Assembly (NCBI RefSeq): GCF_004138405.1
Contig: NZ_PRLL01000013.1
Span: forward strand, 8,304 to 15,345
Reading direction: 5' to 3'
DNA: 7,042 bases
Source: Candidatus Nanosyncoccus nanoralicus
GTDB lineage: Bacteria > Patescibacteriota > Saccharimonadia > Saccharimonadales > Saccharimonadaceae
The notes beneath the pieces were generated by a model. The model searched no databases. It had not been told where the DNA came from and was given only the letters and a program-made list of their open reading frames with translations. Below, piece by piece: positions 1-6,256 of the stretch. Position 1 is the stretch's first letter; every line of letters starts with the position of its first letter. The translations under genes were made by a program, and so were the position numbers.

Positions 1-1776
1 CATAACTTTTTCTTTATATTCTCCTGTTGGAGCATTACCAGTTCCAGTCACTCTAAAGCCGGCCTTTTCTAGCTCTAGCTTCTCATTGGCTGCGATTCCA
101 GATTCATTTGTTCCATTTAATACTAAGATCCTTGAAGTTGCAGGGGAATCACTGTAGTCAGCAATCTTTGAATCAAGATATTGTTGAATTTTTGTATAAT
201 TTTGCGCCCCTGCGCTTGGGATTACAAAGGAGATATCTAATCCGCCAACAGGGAAGCTTGCGTTTTTAACTAGGTCGCCATCACTCAGTCCAGTTAAAGG
301 TGCCGAAGCGATATTAGCAGGGTTAAAGTTTGAAAATACTTTCGCTGCAGTCTTAATCTCTTCAATATTCACATTAGTTCTTAGATTATCTCCTAGTACA
401 TTTACGAGATTAATCATAGCTGGGATATCTAAACCTTTTTCAGCGATCTTATTTTTAATTCCCACTAATACTTTTTGTTGGTTTTCTCCTCTCGTAAAAT
501 CACCGCCCACTGAGCCATGTCTAGCTCTTGCGAGTCCTAAAGCCTTTTCTCCATCCAGCACTGTTGGTACCCCAGCCTTCATACGAATTCCGGTGTAATA
601 ATAGTCATTAATATCATCATCTACTGTTACTGTAATTCCGCCCAAAGCGTTTACAATCTGCACCAATGAACCCCAGTTCACATGTACGTAATAATGCATT
701 TCCATTCCGCTAATTGTCGACAATTCTTTCATTACCGCTGTCGCCCCAGCTTCCTCATTTCTTCCATTATTACTAGCACATGCAAATACTTCATTTATCT
801 TACCAGTATAGCAAGCCTCTCTACCCACTTTTAGATCTCGTGGTAAGCTCATTGTAACTGCATTCTTTGCATTTTGATCAACAGACATAATCATTAACGA
901 ATCTGTTAGTTGTGCCCCATCATGTACCGCATGACCCTCAGAACCAGTCATGTCATATCCCGATGTTCCAAAAATTGCGATATTAGTGCGCCCCTTTCCA
1001 TCCATCTTTAATGGAGTAACCTTTTCGGATACCACAGTTTTTACAAGATCAACTAAACCAGATTTTCCACCAGTTAATTTTGAAATTAGGCGATCACCAT
1101 AAAAATATGCTGCAGCTCCGCCACCGACTAATATTATTAATACTATCGTCAATTTTAAATGACGTCTAAAAAAACCTTTTTTCTTATGGTTATTTTTTTC
1201 TGTCTCTAAAGAGTCTTTTTCTCGTCTTTCTCCAAATAATTCGTCAGTTCCAAGTGCTACTGAATTTTCAAGGAATTCATCATAGTCTTTCTTTGATGTT
1301 TTAGGTGTCTTCTTTTTAAATAAACCAATCGACTTAACTGAAGAGAATGAGTTATTTTTTTTAATATTTTCAAAATCACCCAATCTTCGACGCCTATTGT
1401 TTGTATCTAATCTTGCAGAAGAATCACTAAAGTCCTCGTTTAAATCATCATCAAATTCTTCAGAGGCTTCTCTTAATTCACCATCGGTAAAATCCCAGTC
1501 CGCTGTATATTTTTGTCTATTATCCTCCAATTTTCGTCGACTCTCTGCCTGTCCTACTAATGGATCGTCGCTCTGCGCCATTGACATGTTGCGAGCTCGA
1601 ATATTTTGTTTTCGTAATCTTTCGGCCTGTATTAATCTTTGTTGTTCTAAGTGTTGTTTTGTAGCATGAGCCTCACCAACCTCAAGTCCTGCCCTGGGGC
1701 GCACCTGCTTAGTTGATTTTTTGTTTCTTGAAGGTGAAACCAAACCGTCAATATATGAATTGCTCATTTTTACCAC
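1..1776 (-). CDS. LCP (LytR-CpsA-Psr) family cell-wall glycopolymer ligase, 3' end outside window
   Basis: LCP enzymes attach lipid-carried glycopolymers to peptidoglycan on the outer face of the membrane. Residues are numbered from the Met at 1767. Residues 1-200 form a hydrophilic cytoplasmic head, a basic part followed by an acidic one. One membrane helix spans about 204-223 (LKLTIVLIILVGGGAAAYF). The LCP domain runs from about 260 to 440: TNIAIFG, then LTDSLMIMSVD (D289), SLPRDLKV (R310, D311), ARARH (R414, R416) and GDFTRGENQQ (D423, R426), matching the family's metal and phosphate-binding pattern. A LytR_C domain starts near 545 (SRILVLNGTNESG) and is cut by the window edge. The only two cysteines, C319 and C330, are extracytoplasmic and could pair. 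The GTG at 1776 is preferred as start because GGAGA at 1785-1781 sits 4 bases before it; the ATG at 1767 is too far from that site but remains possible. The family call is firm; the substrate is unknown. Confidence 0.93.
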   Translation of the reverse strand, partial: MVKMSNSYIDGLVSPSRNKKSTKQVRPRAGLEVGEAHATKQHLEQQRLIQAERLRKQNIRARNMSMAQSDDPLVGQAESRRKLEDNRQKYTADWDFTDGELREASEEFDDDLNEDFSDSSARLDTNNRRRRLGDFENIKKNNSFSSVKSIGLFKKKTPKTSKKDYDEFLENSVALGTDELFGERREKDSLETEKNNHKKKGFFRRHLKLTIVLIILVGGGAAAYFYGDRLISKLTGGKSGLVDLVKTVVSEKVTPLKMDGKGRTNIAIFGTSGYDMTGSEGHAVHDGAQLTDSLMIMSVDQNAKNAVTMSLPRDLKVGREACYTGKINEVFACASNNGRNEEAGATAVMKELSTISGMEMHYYVHVNWGSLVQIVNALGGITVTVDDDINDYYYTGIRMKAGVPTVLDGEKALGLARARHGSVGGDFTRGENQQKVLVGIKNKIAEKGLDIPAMINLVNVLGDNLRTNVNIEEIKTAAKVFSNFNPANIASAPLTGLSDGDLVKNASFPVGGLDISFVIPSAGAQNYTKIQQYLDSKIADYSDSPATSRILVLNGTNESGIAANEKLELEKAGFRVTGTGNAPTGEYKEKVM

Positions 1777-1780
1777 AAAA

Positions 1781-1803
1781 TCTCCATCTACTATATAATT
1801 ATA
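1781..1803 (-). promoter_or_regulatory. Minus-strand -10 box and ribosome binding site of the LCP gene
   Basis: Read on the minus strand, TATAAT lies at 1803-1798 and GGAGA at 1785-1781. The expected transcription start near 1791 leaves a leader of about 15 bases before the GTG at 1776. No convincing -35 box is visible. The -10 box overlaps that of the divergent LexA-type gene, so the two promoters probably compete or are controlled together. Confidence 0.5.
1794..1799 (+). promoter_or_regulatory. -10 box of the LexA-type gene, leaderless arrangement
   Basis: A perfect TATAAT ends 10 bases before the ATG at 1810. Transcription would begin within about four bases of the start codon. There is no Shine-Dalgarno sequence in front (AACAAAT), so translation is probably leaderless. 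The -35 region (near 1769-1775, TTTACCA) is weak. The opposing promoter of the LCP gene overlaps it. Confidence 0.55.
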
Positions 1804-1809
1804 ACAAAT

Positions 1810-2139
1810 ATGGCATTAAAATTAACCAAAAAGCAAAAGCGTTTAATGGACTTTCTGCAGGATTTTCAGAATAATCATGACTACTCGCCATCCTATCGTG
1901 AAATTGCTGCCGGACTTGGTCTTCGTTCGGTTGCCTCTGTTGCTGAGCATATCGATAATCTTGTGCAGCTAGGTTTTCTCAAACGTAATCCAGGTTCCGC
2001 TCGTTCTCTCGAAATTGTAGATCTCTCATTTCCTGAAACCACCGCCCTCTTTAAACAACGTCTTGAATTTATTTCCGATCCAGATCGCGAAGTTCTCTTA
2101 GAGGCTGCTCAAATTCTTGGCCTCGATCTCGAATCATAA
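1810..2139 (+). CDS. LexA-type winged-helix DNA-binding protein lacking the S24 protease domain
   Basis: Residues 3-70 match the LexA N-terminal DNA-binding domain over its whole length: helix 1 (LTKKQKRLMDFLQDF), helix 2 (SPSYREIAAGLGL, 26-38), recognition helix (about 40-52, RSVASVAEHIDNL) and wing (FLKRNPGSARSLEIV). The S..SV..H pattern is closer to the Bacillus and actinobacterial LexA type, which recognises CGAAC half-sites, than to the E. coli type. Full LexA is about 200 residues and has an autocleavage site plus a Ser-Lys protease and dimerisation domain. Here the protein stops after an acidic 39-residue tail (71-109), so RecA-triggered self-cleavage is not possible. The reading frame is intact and ends at a terminator, so this looks like a settled short form rather than a decayed gene. 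The ATG at 1810 matches the usual LexA N-terminus. It may bind the CCGAACA repeats just downstream; that is an inference. Confidence 0.85.
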   Translation: MALKLTKKQKRLMDFLQDFQNNHDYSPSYREIAAGLGLRSVASVAEHIDNLVQLGFLKRNPGSARSLEIVDLSFPETTALFKQRLEFISDPDREVLLEAAQILGLDLES

Positions 2140-2158
2140 ATATTAAGCAATTTAAAAC

Positions 2159-2181
2159 AGACTGTGTAGTCAGTCTTTTTT
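2159..2181 (+). terminator. Rho-independent terminator after the LexA-type gene
   Basis: AGACTG at 2159-2164 pairs perfectly with CAGTCT at 2171-2176 across a six-base loop (TGTAGT). The stem runs straight into a T tract ending at 2181. It starts 20 bases after the stop codon. The stem is short, so termination may be partial. Confidence 0.65.
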
Positions 2182-2204
2182 ATGACAATATTAAAATAAC
2201 AGGT

Positions 2205-2347
2205 TAAAACCGAACAATAAGAAACCTCTATTTATAAGAAACCGAACATCTTAATAACTCATGTTTTTCTAAAACCGAACACCAAATACAACAGTTTAAA
2301 ATCATTGTGGATAAAAACCTTCCACTGTGAATAACTAAAACCGAACA
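2205..2347 (+). repeat. Four helically phased AAACCGAACA direct repeats (iteron-like)
   Basis: Exact AAACCGAACA copies lie at 2207-2216, 2239-2248, 2272-2281 and 2338-2347. Start-to-start distances are 32, 33 and 66 bases, about three, three and six helical turns, so all four face the same side of the DNA. Copies 1, 3 and 4 extend to TAAAACCGAACA. The empty slot expected near 2305 is filled by a consensus DnaA box at 2306. The core CGAAC equals one half of the Bacillus-type LexA operator, but no copy is followed by the inverted GTTC half. A separate 9-base repeat, TAAGAAACC, occurs at 2218-2226 and 2235-2243. Spacing and identity suggest protein binding sites in an array; the binding protein is not known. 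Confidence 0.85.
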
Positions 2348-2403
2348 GCTAAACGTTATTAAAAAATAAATTAGATAAAAACACAATGTGGACATGTGGA
2401 AAA
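2306..2403 (-). other. DnaA-box cluster with AT-rich segment, candidate replication origin or DnaA-binding locus
   Basis: On the minus strand, 2314-2306 reads TTATCCACA and 2334-2326 reads TTATTCACA; both fit the DnaA-box consensus TTATNCACA and start 20 bases apart. Two further sites in the same orientation are TTTTCCACA (2403-2395, fits the relaxed TTWTNCACA) and ATGTCCACA (2395-2387, seven of nine). Between the pairs, 2351-2386 is nearly all A and T and could be an unwinding element. The cluster is interleaved with the AAACCGAACA repeats. This architecture is typical of oriC, but it also fits a DnaA-titration site or DnaA control of the downstream gene. dnaA, dnaN and other usual origin neighbours are not in the window. 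Confidence 0.6.
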
Positions 2404-2416
2404 CTTCTGAAAAACT

Positions 2417-2447
2417 TATACTATGATAAAATATATAAAAAGGAGGT
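2417..2447 (+). promoter_or_regulatory. -10 box and strong ribosome binding site of the cysteine desulfurase gene
   Basis: TATACT at 2417-2422, or the overlapping TATGAT at 2422-2427, is a reasonable -10 box. AGGAGGT at 2441-2447 is a full anti-SD match just before the ATG at 2450. Spacing to that ATG is short but usable. The ATG at 2423 lies inside the promoter, has no ribosome binding site, and is therefore not the likely start. The DnaA-like boxes at 2387-2403 sit where a -35 region would be. Confidence 0.5.
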
Positions 2448-2449
2448 CT

Positions 2450-3691
2450 ATGGGGTTATTTAACTTTAGAAAAACACCAGATAATAGCTCAAACAATGAA
2501 AATAATACACAGCAGACTTCTTTATTGCGCACTAAAGGATTTGAGTATCTAAATAATAAAGAAATATACCTAGACAGCGCCTGTCAGTCTCTTCGCCCAC
2601 AGCCAGTAATTAATAGCTTGGTTGAATATTACCAAAAACACAACTCTTGTGGTGAACGCGTAAAATATCAATGGGGAAAGATTACTGATCAAAAAGTCTC
2701 AGAAACCAGAGATCATATTTTAAAATTTCTTAAACTTAAGAAAAAAGATTATTTTGTAAGTTTTACTCTTAACACCACCTATGGACTAAATCTTCTTCTT
2801 TCTCAATTTGATTTTAAAAAGGCGAGCATTAAGACCATTGTTACATCTGATATTGAACATAACTCTGTTTTTCTTACTACTCTTCAAGCATCACAGAACA
2901 ATAAACTAGAAAGACTCGTTTTATCGCGTGAGATAGATGGTAGTCTTCCGATTTCTGAAATTCCCGACAATTCACTCGTCGTCGTTAATGTAATGAGTAA
3001 TATTGATGGTCGTCTTCTTCAAAATCTTCAAGAAGTAGTGCATTATGTTCATCAAAAACAAGGTTATATTATCCTTGATGCAGCTCAGGTTATAGCTCAT
3101 CACTCTGCTATTCTTGAACAGACTGAGGCTGACGCAATCTGCTTTTCTGCTCATAAATTATATGCACCATCCTTAGGTGTTATGGTTATTCGAAAAGATT
3201 TTCTTTCATATATCAAACCTACTTTTCTAGGTGGTGGTATGGTTGATGACGTTGATAAAAGCACCTACCTCCCTTCTTTTGAGCATCCCGATAAATTCCA
3301 CACTGCTTTTGAACCAGGATTGCAAGCCTGGGGTGAGATTATTGCTCTTAATTCTGCTCTTGATTGGCTCGATCAACTTCCAGCTGCTGCCAAGGATCGT
3401 CTCTCTTCTTGTTCAGAGAAACTCTATCAATTTCTCTCCACTCATCCAAAGATTCATTGTTTAAATCAACACCCCTCAACTGTCCTCACTTTTTATTTAA
3501 AAGACATTGACAGTCATCTTCTCGCTGAAGCTTTAAGTGATCAGGGAATCATGGTTCGCTCGGGGTATTTCTGCGTGCACTATTATCTTGATCATAAGCT
3601 AAAACTCCCACCCCTTTTACGTCTATCTTTAGGTTATCAAAACACCGAAGCAGAGATCGATCGTGTCATTAAAATATTAAGCAAATTCTAA
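2450..3691 (+). CDS. SufS-like (group II) cysteine desulfurase, PLP-dependent class V aminotransferase fold
   Basis: The enzyme removes sulfur from L-cysteine as a persulfide for Fe-S clusters or tRNA thiolation and yields alanine. Residues are numbered from the ATG at 2450 (413 residues). The N-terminal 35 residues are polar and Asn-rich, unlike the compact SufS start; the fold begins at IYLDSACQSLRP. Visible active-site features are EHNS (H137, stacking on PLP), LDAAQ (D210, Q213), SAHKLY (K236, Schiff-base lysine) and VRSGYFC (R370 for substrate carboxylate, C375 as persulfide cysteine). Spacing between D, K and C matches SufS almost exactly. The EAGTPN segment of SufS, which helps hold the PLP phosphate, reads FEPGLQAW here, without the Thr. 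No SufBCD, SufU or IscU gene is adjacent, so the sulfur acceptor cannot be read from context. A selenocysteine lyase or other class V enzyme is possible but less likely. Confidence 0.88.
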   Translation: MGLFNFRKTPDNSSNNENNTQQTSLLRTKGFEYLNNKEIYLDSACQSLRPQPVINSLVEYYQKHNSCGERVKYQWGKITDQKVSETRDHILKFLKLKKKDYFVSFTLNTTYGLNLLLSQFDFKKASIKTIVTSDIEHNSVFLTTLQASQNNKLERLVLSREIDGSLPISEIPDNSLVVVNVMSNIDGRLLQNLQEVVHYVHQKQGYIILDAAQVIAHHSAILEQTEADAICFSAHKLYAPSLGVMVIRKDFLSYIKPTFLGGGMVDDVDKSTYLPSFEHPDKFHTAFEPGLQAWGEIIALNSALDWLDQLPAAAKDRLSSCSEKLYQFLSTHPKIHCLNQHPSTVLTFYLKDIDSHLLAEALSDQGIMVRSGYFCVHYYLDHKLKLPPLLRLSLGYQNTEAEIDRVIKILSKF

Positions 3692-3741
3692 TCTGTGTAT
3701 CATAATTAATATCTACTGGAAGGTAATCAAAAAAGGAATTT

Positions 3742-5040
3742 ATGGTTTGTGTTGCTGCATTTATTATCTTAAGTCTTCTCTCTATCTTTGTTGGGTTTTT
3801 AAGTATCTTTAATAAACAGTTAGGACAAAAATATTGGACAGTCTTTAAAAAAGCCTGGCACTGTGTTTTTAAAAAAGTAAGATTACAAAAATGTGACACT
3901 AATTTTAAGGATGATGTAAAGAATACTCTTTTAAAGCGTATAGTCCTAAAGAATCCAAAACTCCTAAAGCCAGCCAGTCTTCTAATCGAGATTATCTCTA
4001 TTCTAATTGTTTTTATCACCGTTTGGTCATTTGTTATTGCAATTAAATCACTTCTTGCTCTCTGGGTTTTTGGTACTTGTAATGTTTCAGCGCCCAGTCA
4101 ATGCGGTCTCGGAGCAGAATCTTGCAGTATTGATCAAGCCGAACCCACCAACCTTGCTGGCAAAATTGGTCGTAGTTTCTCTGAATGGGGTGAAATTTTT
4201 TCCGCCATTCCTGATCGTCTCAAGACCTGGCAAGAAAAAGAATACTTTATTTCCGCTAGTATCCCTCTAATTAATTTAACCGACAACACTGAAGACCCAT
4301 CAAAATACCAGGCTCAATCAAAACAGCTCCTCGACTTTTATCAAAATCAAACAACCCCTGAGGGCTTAAATATTGCCATTGATCTAGTTGATCCAGGTTG
4401 TGTTATTTGTATGCAGTCATATCGTAATCAAAAACAATCAGGTTTCCTTGATCGTTATTTCACTGTTGCTAATCTCTATGCTATCCCCAATACTTCTGGT
4501 GCATATAAGTTTGAAAACTCTAAACTCATTACCGATTATCTAAATACCTCAGTTTTTCTTGTGCAGGATTATTTAAAATCCCATAAACTTGAATTATCTA
4601 CAGAATTATCAAATCTCTTACGTCTTCCTACCAAGCTGATTAATCGCCTCTATGCTGAAACAAAAGATAATCGAAACTATATTGAATATTTTAACTATAC
4701 CTATGATGCAAGCCAGGCTCTTACCGAGCTTAATCAATGGGCTAGCGATTTTGGTCTTAGCGCTCACTATCGACAACTAATAGCCGAAGTGGTTTATTCT
4801 AGACACCAGCAGCGCTTTGATCAAGATGGTATAAAAAATATTACTGCCATTAACTCTCAAAAATCAAAAAAATCATCTGATCAAAAAACACAATTAGATC
4901 AAAACAGGGAAAACTTCTCAAATAAGCTTAATGCAAATGATCAAGAAATCCAAGAACTTGTTGAGAAAAAAATCAAGGCTAAAGGCATTCCTGTCGAGCT
5001 TTATGATCAGAAAAAGCATAATGGTCTCTTCAAAATCTAG
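3742..5040 (+). CDS. Membrane-anchored extracytoplasmic protein with CxxC motif, possibly thioredoxin-like
   Basis: I do not recognise a named family. The 432-residue protein has two hydrophobic segments, about 4-23 and 79-110. The Lys/Arg-rich loop between them (24-77) should be cytoplasmic, which places residues 111-432 outside. Three cysteines follow the second helix (C113, C121, C128). At 209-223, a predicted strand (LNIAIDLVDPG) leads into CVIC (C220, C223) and then a helix-like stretch (MQSYRNQKQSGF). This strand-CxxC-helix order is the thioredoxin active-site arrangement, but the rest is not clearly thioredoxin. Residues 370-412 are Lys, Gln and Asn rich and may form a coiled coil. A ribosome binding site AGGA (3734-3737) precedes the ATG; a weak -10 candidate lies in 3698-3706. 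The 50-base gap after the desulfurase gene has no clear terminator, so co-transcription is possible. The redox role is an inference. Confidence 0.7.
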   Translation: MVCVAAFIILSLLSIFVGFLSIFNKQLGQKYWTVFKKAWHCVFKKVRLQKCDTNFKDDVKNTLLKRIVLKNPKLLKPASLLIEIISILIVFITVWSFVIAIKSLLALWVFGTCNVSAPSQCGLGAESCSIDQAEPTNLAGKIGRSFSEWGEIFSAIPDRLKTWQEKEYFISASIPLINLTDNTEDPSKYQAQSKQLLDFYQNQTTPEGLNIAIDLVDPGCVICMQSYRNQKQSGFLDRYFTVANLYAIPNTSGAYKFENSKLITDYLNTSVFLVQDYLKSHKLELSTELSNLLRLPTKLINRLYAETKDNRNYIEYFNYTYDASQALTELNQWASDFGLSAHYRQLIAEVVYSRHQQRFDQDGIKNITAINSQKSKKSSDQKTQLDQNRENFSNKLNANDQEIQELVEKKIKAKGIPVELYDQKKHNGLFKI

Positions 5041-5080
5041 TTAAAATTCTATTAACCACCCCTAAAATAAAAATATCAGG

Positions 5081-5086
5081 TATAAT
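5081..5086 (+). promoter_or_regulatory. -10 box of the acyltransferase gene, leaderless arrangement
   Basis: TATAAT at 5081-5086 ends nine bases before the ATG at 5096, so the transcript would start within a few bases of the start codon. No Shine-Dalgarno sequence precedes the ATG. The layout copies that of the LexA-type gene at 1794-1810. No clear -35 box is seen. Confidence 0.55.
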
Positions 5087-5095
5087 GACCTTATT

Positions 5096-6208
5096 ATGGA
5101 GGTCAAAAAAGTAGAAAAACAGAGAAATTATTCTCTTGATCTTTTACGTGTCATTGCAATTTTAATGATTATTATTTTTCATATCTGTTATAAAGCTCTT
5201 ATCTTTAATAATCTCAGTGAATTTAATAAGTTAATTTTTGCCTTCCTCCTGCATTTTGGTGAGATTGGCGTCAATCTTTTTATGCTCATTACAGGCTTCT
5301 TTTTATATAAAAGTAATAGTTCTAAAACTACAAAAATTATTCGTCTCATATACGACATCTGGTTTTATTTTATTTTAAATATTATTCTCTGCGCCATCGT
5401 TAAAGGTGGCTATGTTGTCACACTTAGCACATTCTTTCCGACCAGCCTCGGATATTTTTGGTATGTCACATGCTATATCTGTATTTTAATTTTCTCCCCT
5501 TATCTTAATCTCTTGATAAAGAATCTTGAACAAAAAGATTACCGTAGGCTATTAATAATCTCTCTTATTATCTTGTCTGTTATCCCAACTATCAGTGGTC
5601 TAGCTGTCGCTAGTGTCGAAAATGGCCCCGTTTATAGTCGATTCATTTGGTTAATTTTTATGTATTTTCTCGGTGCCTACATTTCAAAATACCAAGAGAG
5701 CGACCGTCTACTAAAAAACGATCGTGAGTTTTTTATTAAGCTTAATATCTTCTCTTCATTTCTTGCTATCATCTTCATCTTTATCTTTAAGTATCTTTCA
5801 TTCTCATTTATGCCAAAAGTACCTATGTTCTATATGTGGCCGCCAAATTCCATTGTCGTTTTTCTCATGAGTGTTAGTTTATTCATAATCTTTGTAAAAA
5901 CTAACCTAACAAAGAAAACTAAGGTTATTAAGTTTATAGAAAAAATTTCTCAACACACTCTTGGTATCTATTTGCTTCATGATGCTCCCTATAATTATCT
6001 CATTCTTGCCGACTGTTTTATTTGGTTCCAGGGGTTTAGTACCTCTAAGAATCTCGTCTTCCTAATTGCTCTAATCACAATCCTCGTCTTTGCTGTAAGT
6101 CTAATCGTCTCGATTATTAAAAAATTCACCGCCGACCGACTCTATCAGGTGATATTTGATAAGATTGAACAAAAACTTAAAAAGTCCTTAAATTCTTCTC
6201 ACTTATAA
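5096..6208 (+). CDS. Acyltransferase 3 family integral membrane protein (OafA-like O-acyltransferase)
   Basis: Members of this family move acyl groups, usually acetyl, from the cytoplasm onto sugars of surface polysaccharides, lipids or peptidoglycan. The 370-residue protein is almost wholly membrane-embedded with roughly ten predicted helices. The family signature is clear: a short basic N-terminus, then SLDLLRVIAILMIIIFH with R18 and H29 in the R-x10-H arrangement, GVNLFMLITGFFL at 58-70, the GYFWYVTCYICILIFSPYL block at 119-137, and TLGIYLLHD at 288-296. Length is normal for an acyltransferase-3 domain without an added SGNH domain. Codons 1-3 contain GGAGG, but no good start codon follows it, so the ATG at 5096 stands and is probably leaderless. 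With an LCP ligase nearby, modification of a wall or capsule polymer is a reasonable guess; the acceptor is unknown. Confidence 0.9.
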   Translation: MEVKKVEKQRNYSLDLLRVIAILMIIIFHICYKALIFNNLSEFNKLIFAFLLHFGEIGVNLFMLITGFFLYKSNSSKTTKIIRLIYDIWFYFILNIILCAIVKGGYVVTLSTFFPTSLGYFWYVTCYICILIFSPYLNLLIKNLEQKDYRRLLIISLIILSVIPTISGLAVASVENGPVYSRFIWLIFMYFLGAYISKYQESDRLLKNDREFFIKLNIFSSFLAIIFIFIFKYLSFSFMPKVPMFYMWPPNSIVVFLMSVSLFIIFVKTNLTKKTKVIKFIEKISQHTLGIYLLHDAPYNYLILADCFIWFQGFSTSKNLVFLIALITILVFAVSLIVSIIKKFTADRLYQVIFDKIEQKLKKSLNSSHL

Positions 6209-6222
6209 AAATATCCTCAATA

Positions 6223-6245
6223 TGCTAAAATATAACCATAAAAGG
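6223..6245 (+). promoter_or_regulatory. Extended -10 promoter and weak ribosome binding site of the repeat-protein gene
   Basis: TGCTAAAAT at 6223-6231 fits an extended -10 box (TGnTAnAAT-like), with TATAAC at 6231-6236 as an overlapping alternative. AAAGG at 6241-6245 is a weak ribosome binding site 11 bases ahead of the ATG at 6257. The preceding gene ends 48 bases before the start codon with no hairpin terminator in between. Confidence 0.4.
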
Positions 6246-6256
6246 TATATATTGAT

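Noticed and set aside
1397..1669. Plus-strand reading frame of 90 codons
   Set aside because: It lies opposite the LCP gene's cytoplasmic head, is Ser/Cys rich without domain features, and has no ribosome binding site.
2205..2347. CRISPR array
   Set aside because: Repeats are only 10-12 bases, one slot is skipped, the region also holds DnaA boxes, and no cas genes are present.
2205..2347. Complete LexA operators (CGAAC-N4-GTTCG)
   Set aside because: Each CGAAC was checked and none is followed by the inverted half at the right distance.
2423..2449. ATG at 2423 as start of the desulfurase
   Set aside because: It overlaps the -10 box and lacks a ribosome binding site, whereas the ATG at 2450 follows AGGAGGT.
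2140..2449. Hidden small gene or tRNA in the non-coding gap
   Set aside because: No open frame with a start and ribosome binding site, and no cloverleaf-like pairing was seen.
2972..3154. Minus-strand reading frame inside the desulfurase gene
   Set aside because: Antisense shadow over conserved active-site coding sequence; no signals of its own.
3669..4019. Minus-strand reading frame across the desulfurase/CxxC gene boundary
   Set aside because: It is antisense to the better supported plus-strand gene, and its product looks like no protein family.
4007..4270. Plus-strand 87-codon hydrophobic frame
   Set aside because: Alternative frame within the CxxC protein gene; the hydrophobicity comes from reading the same T-rich DNA shifted.
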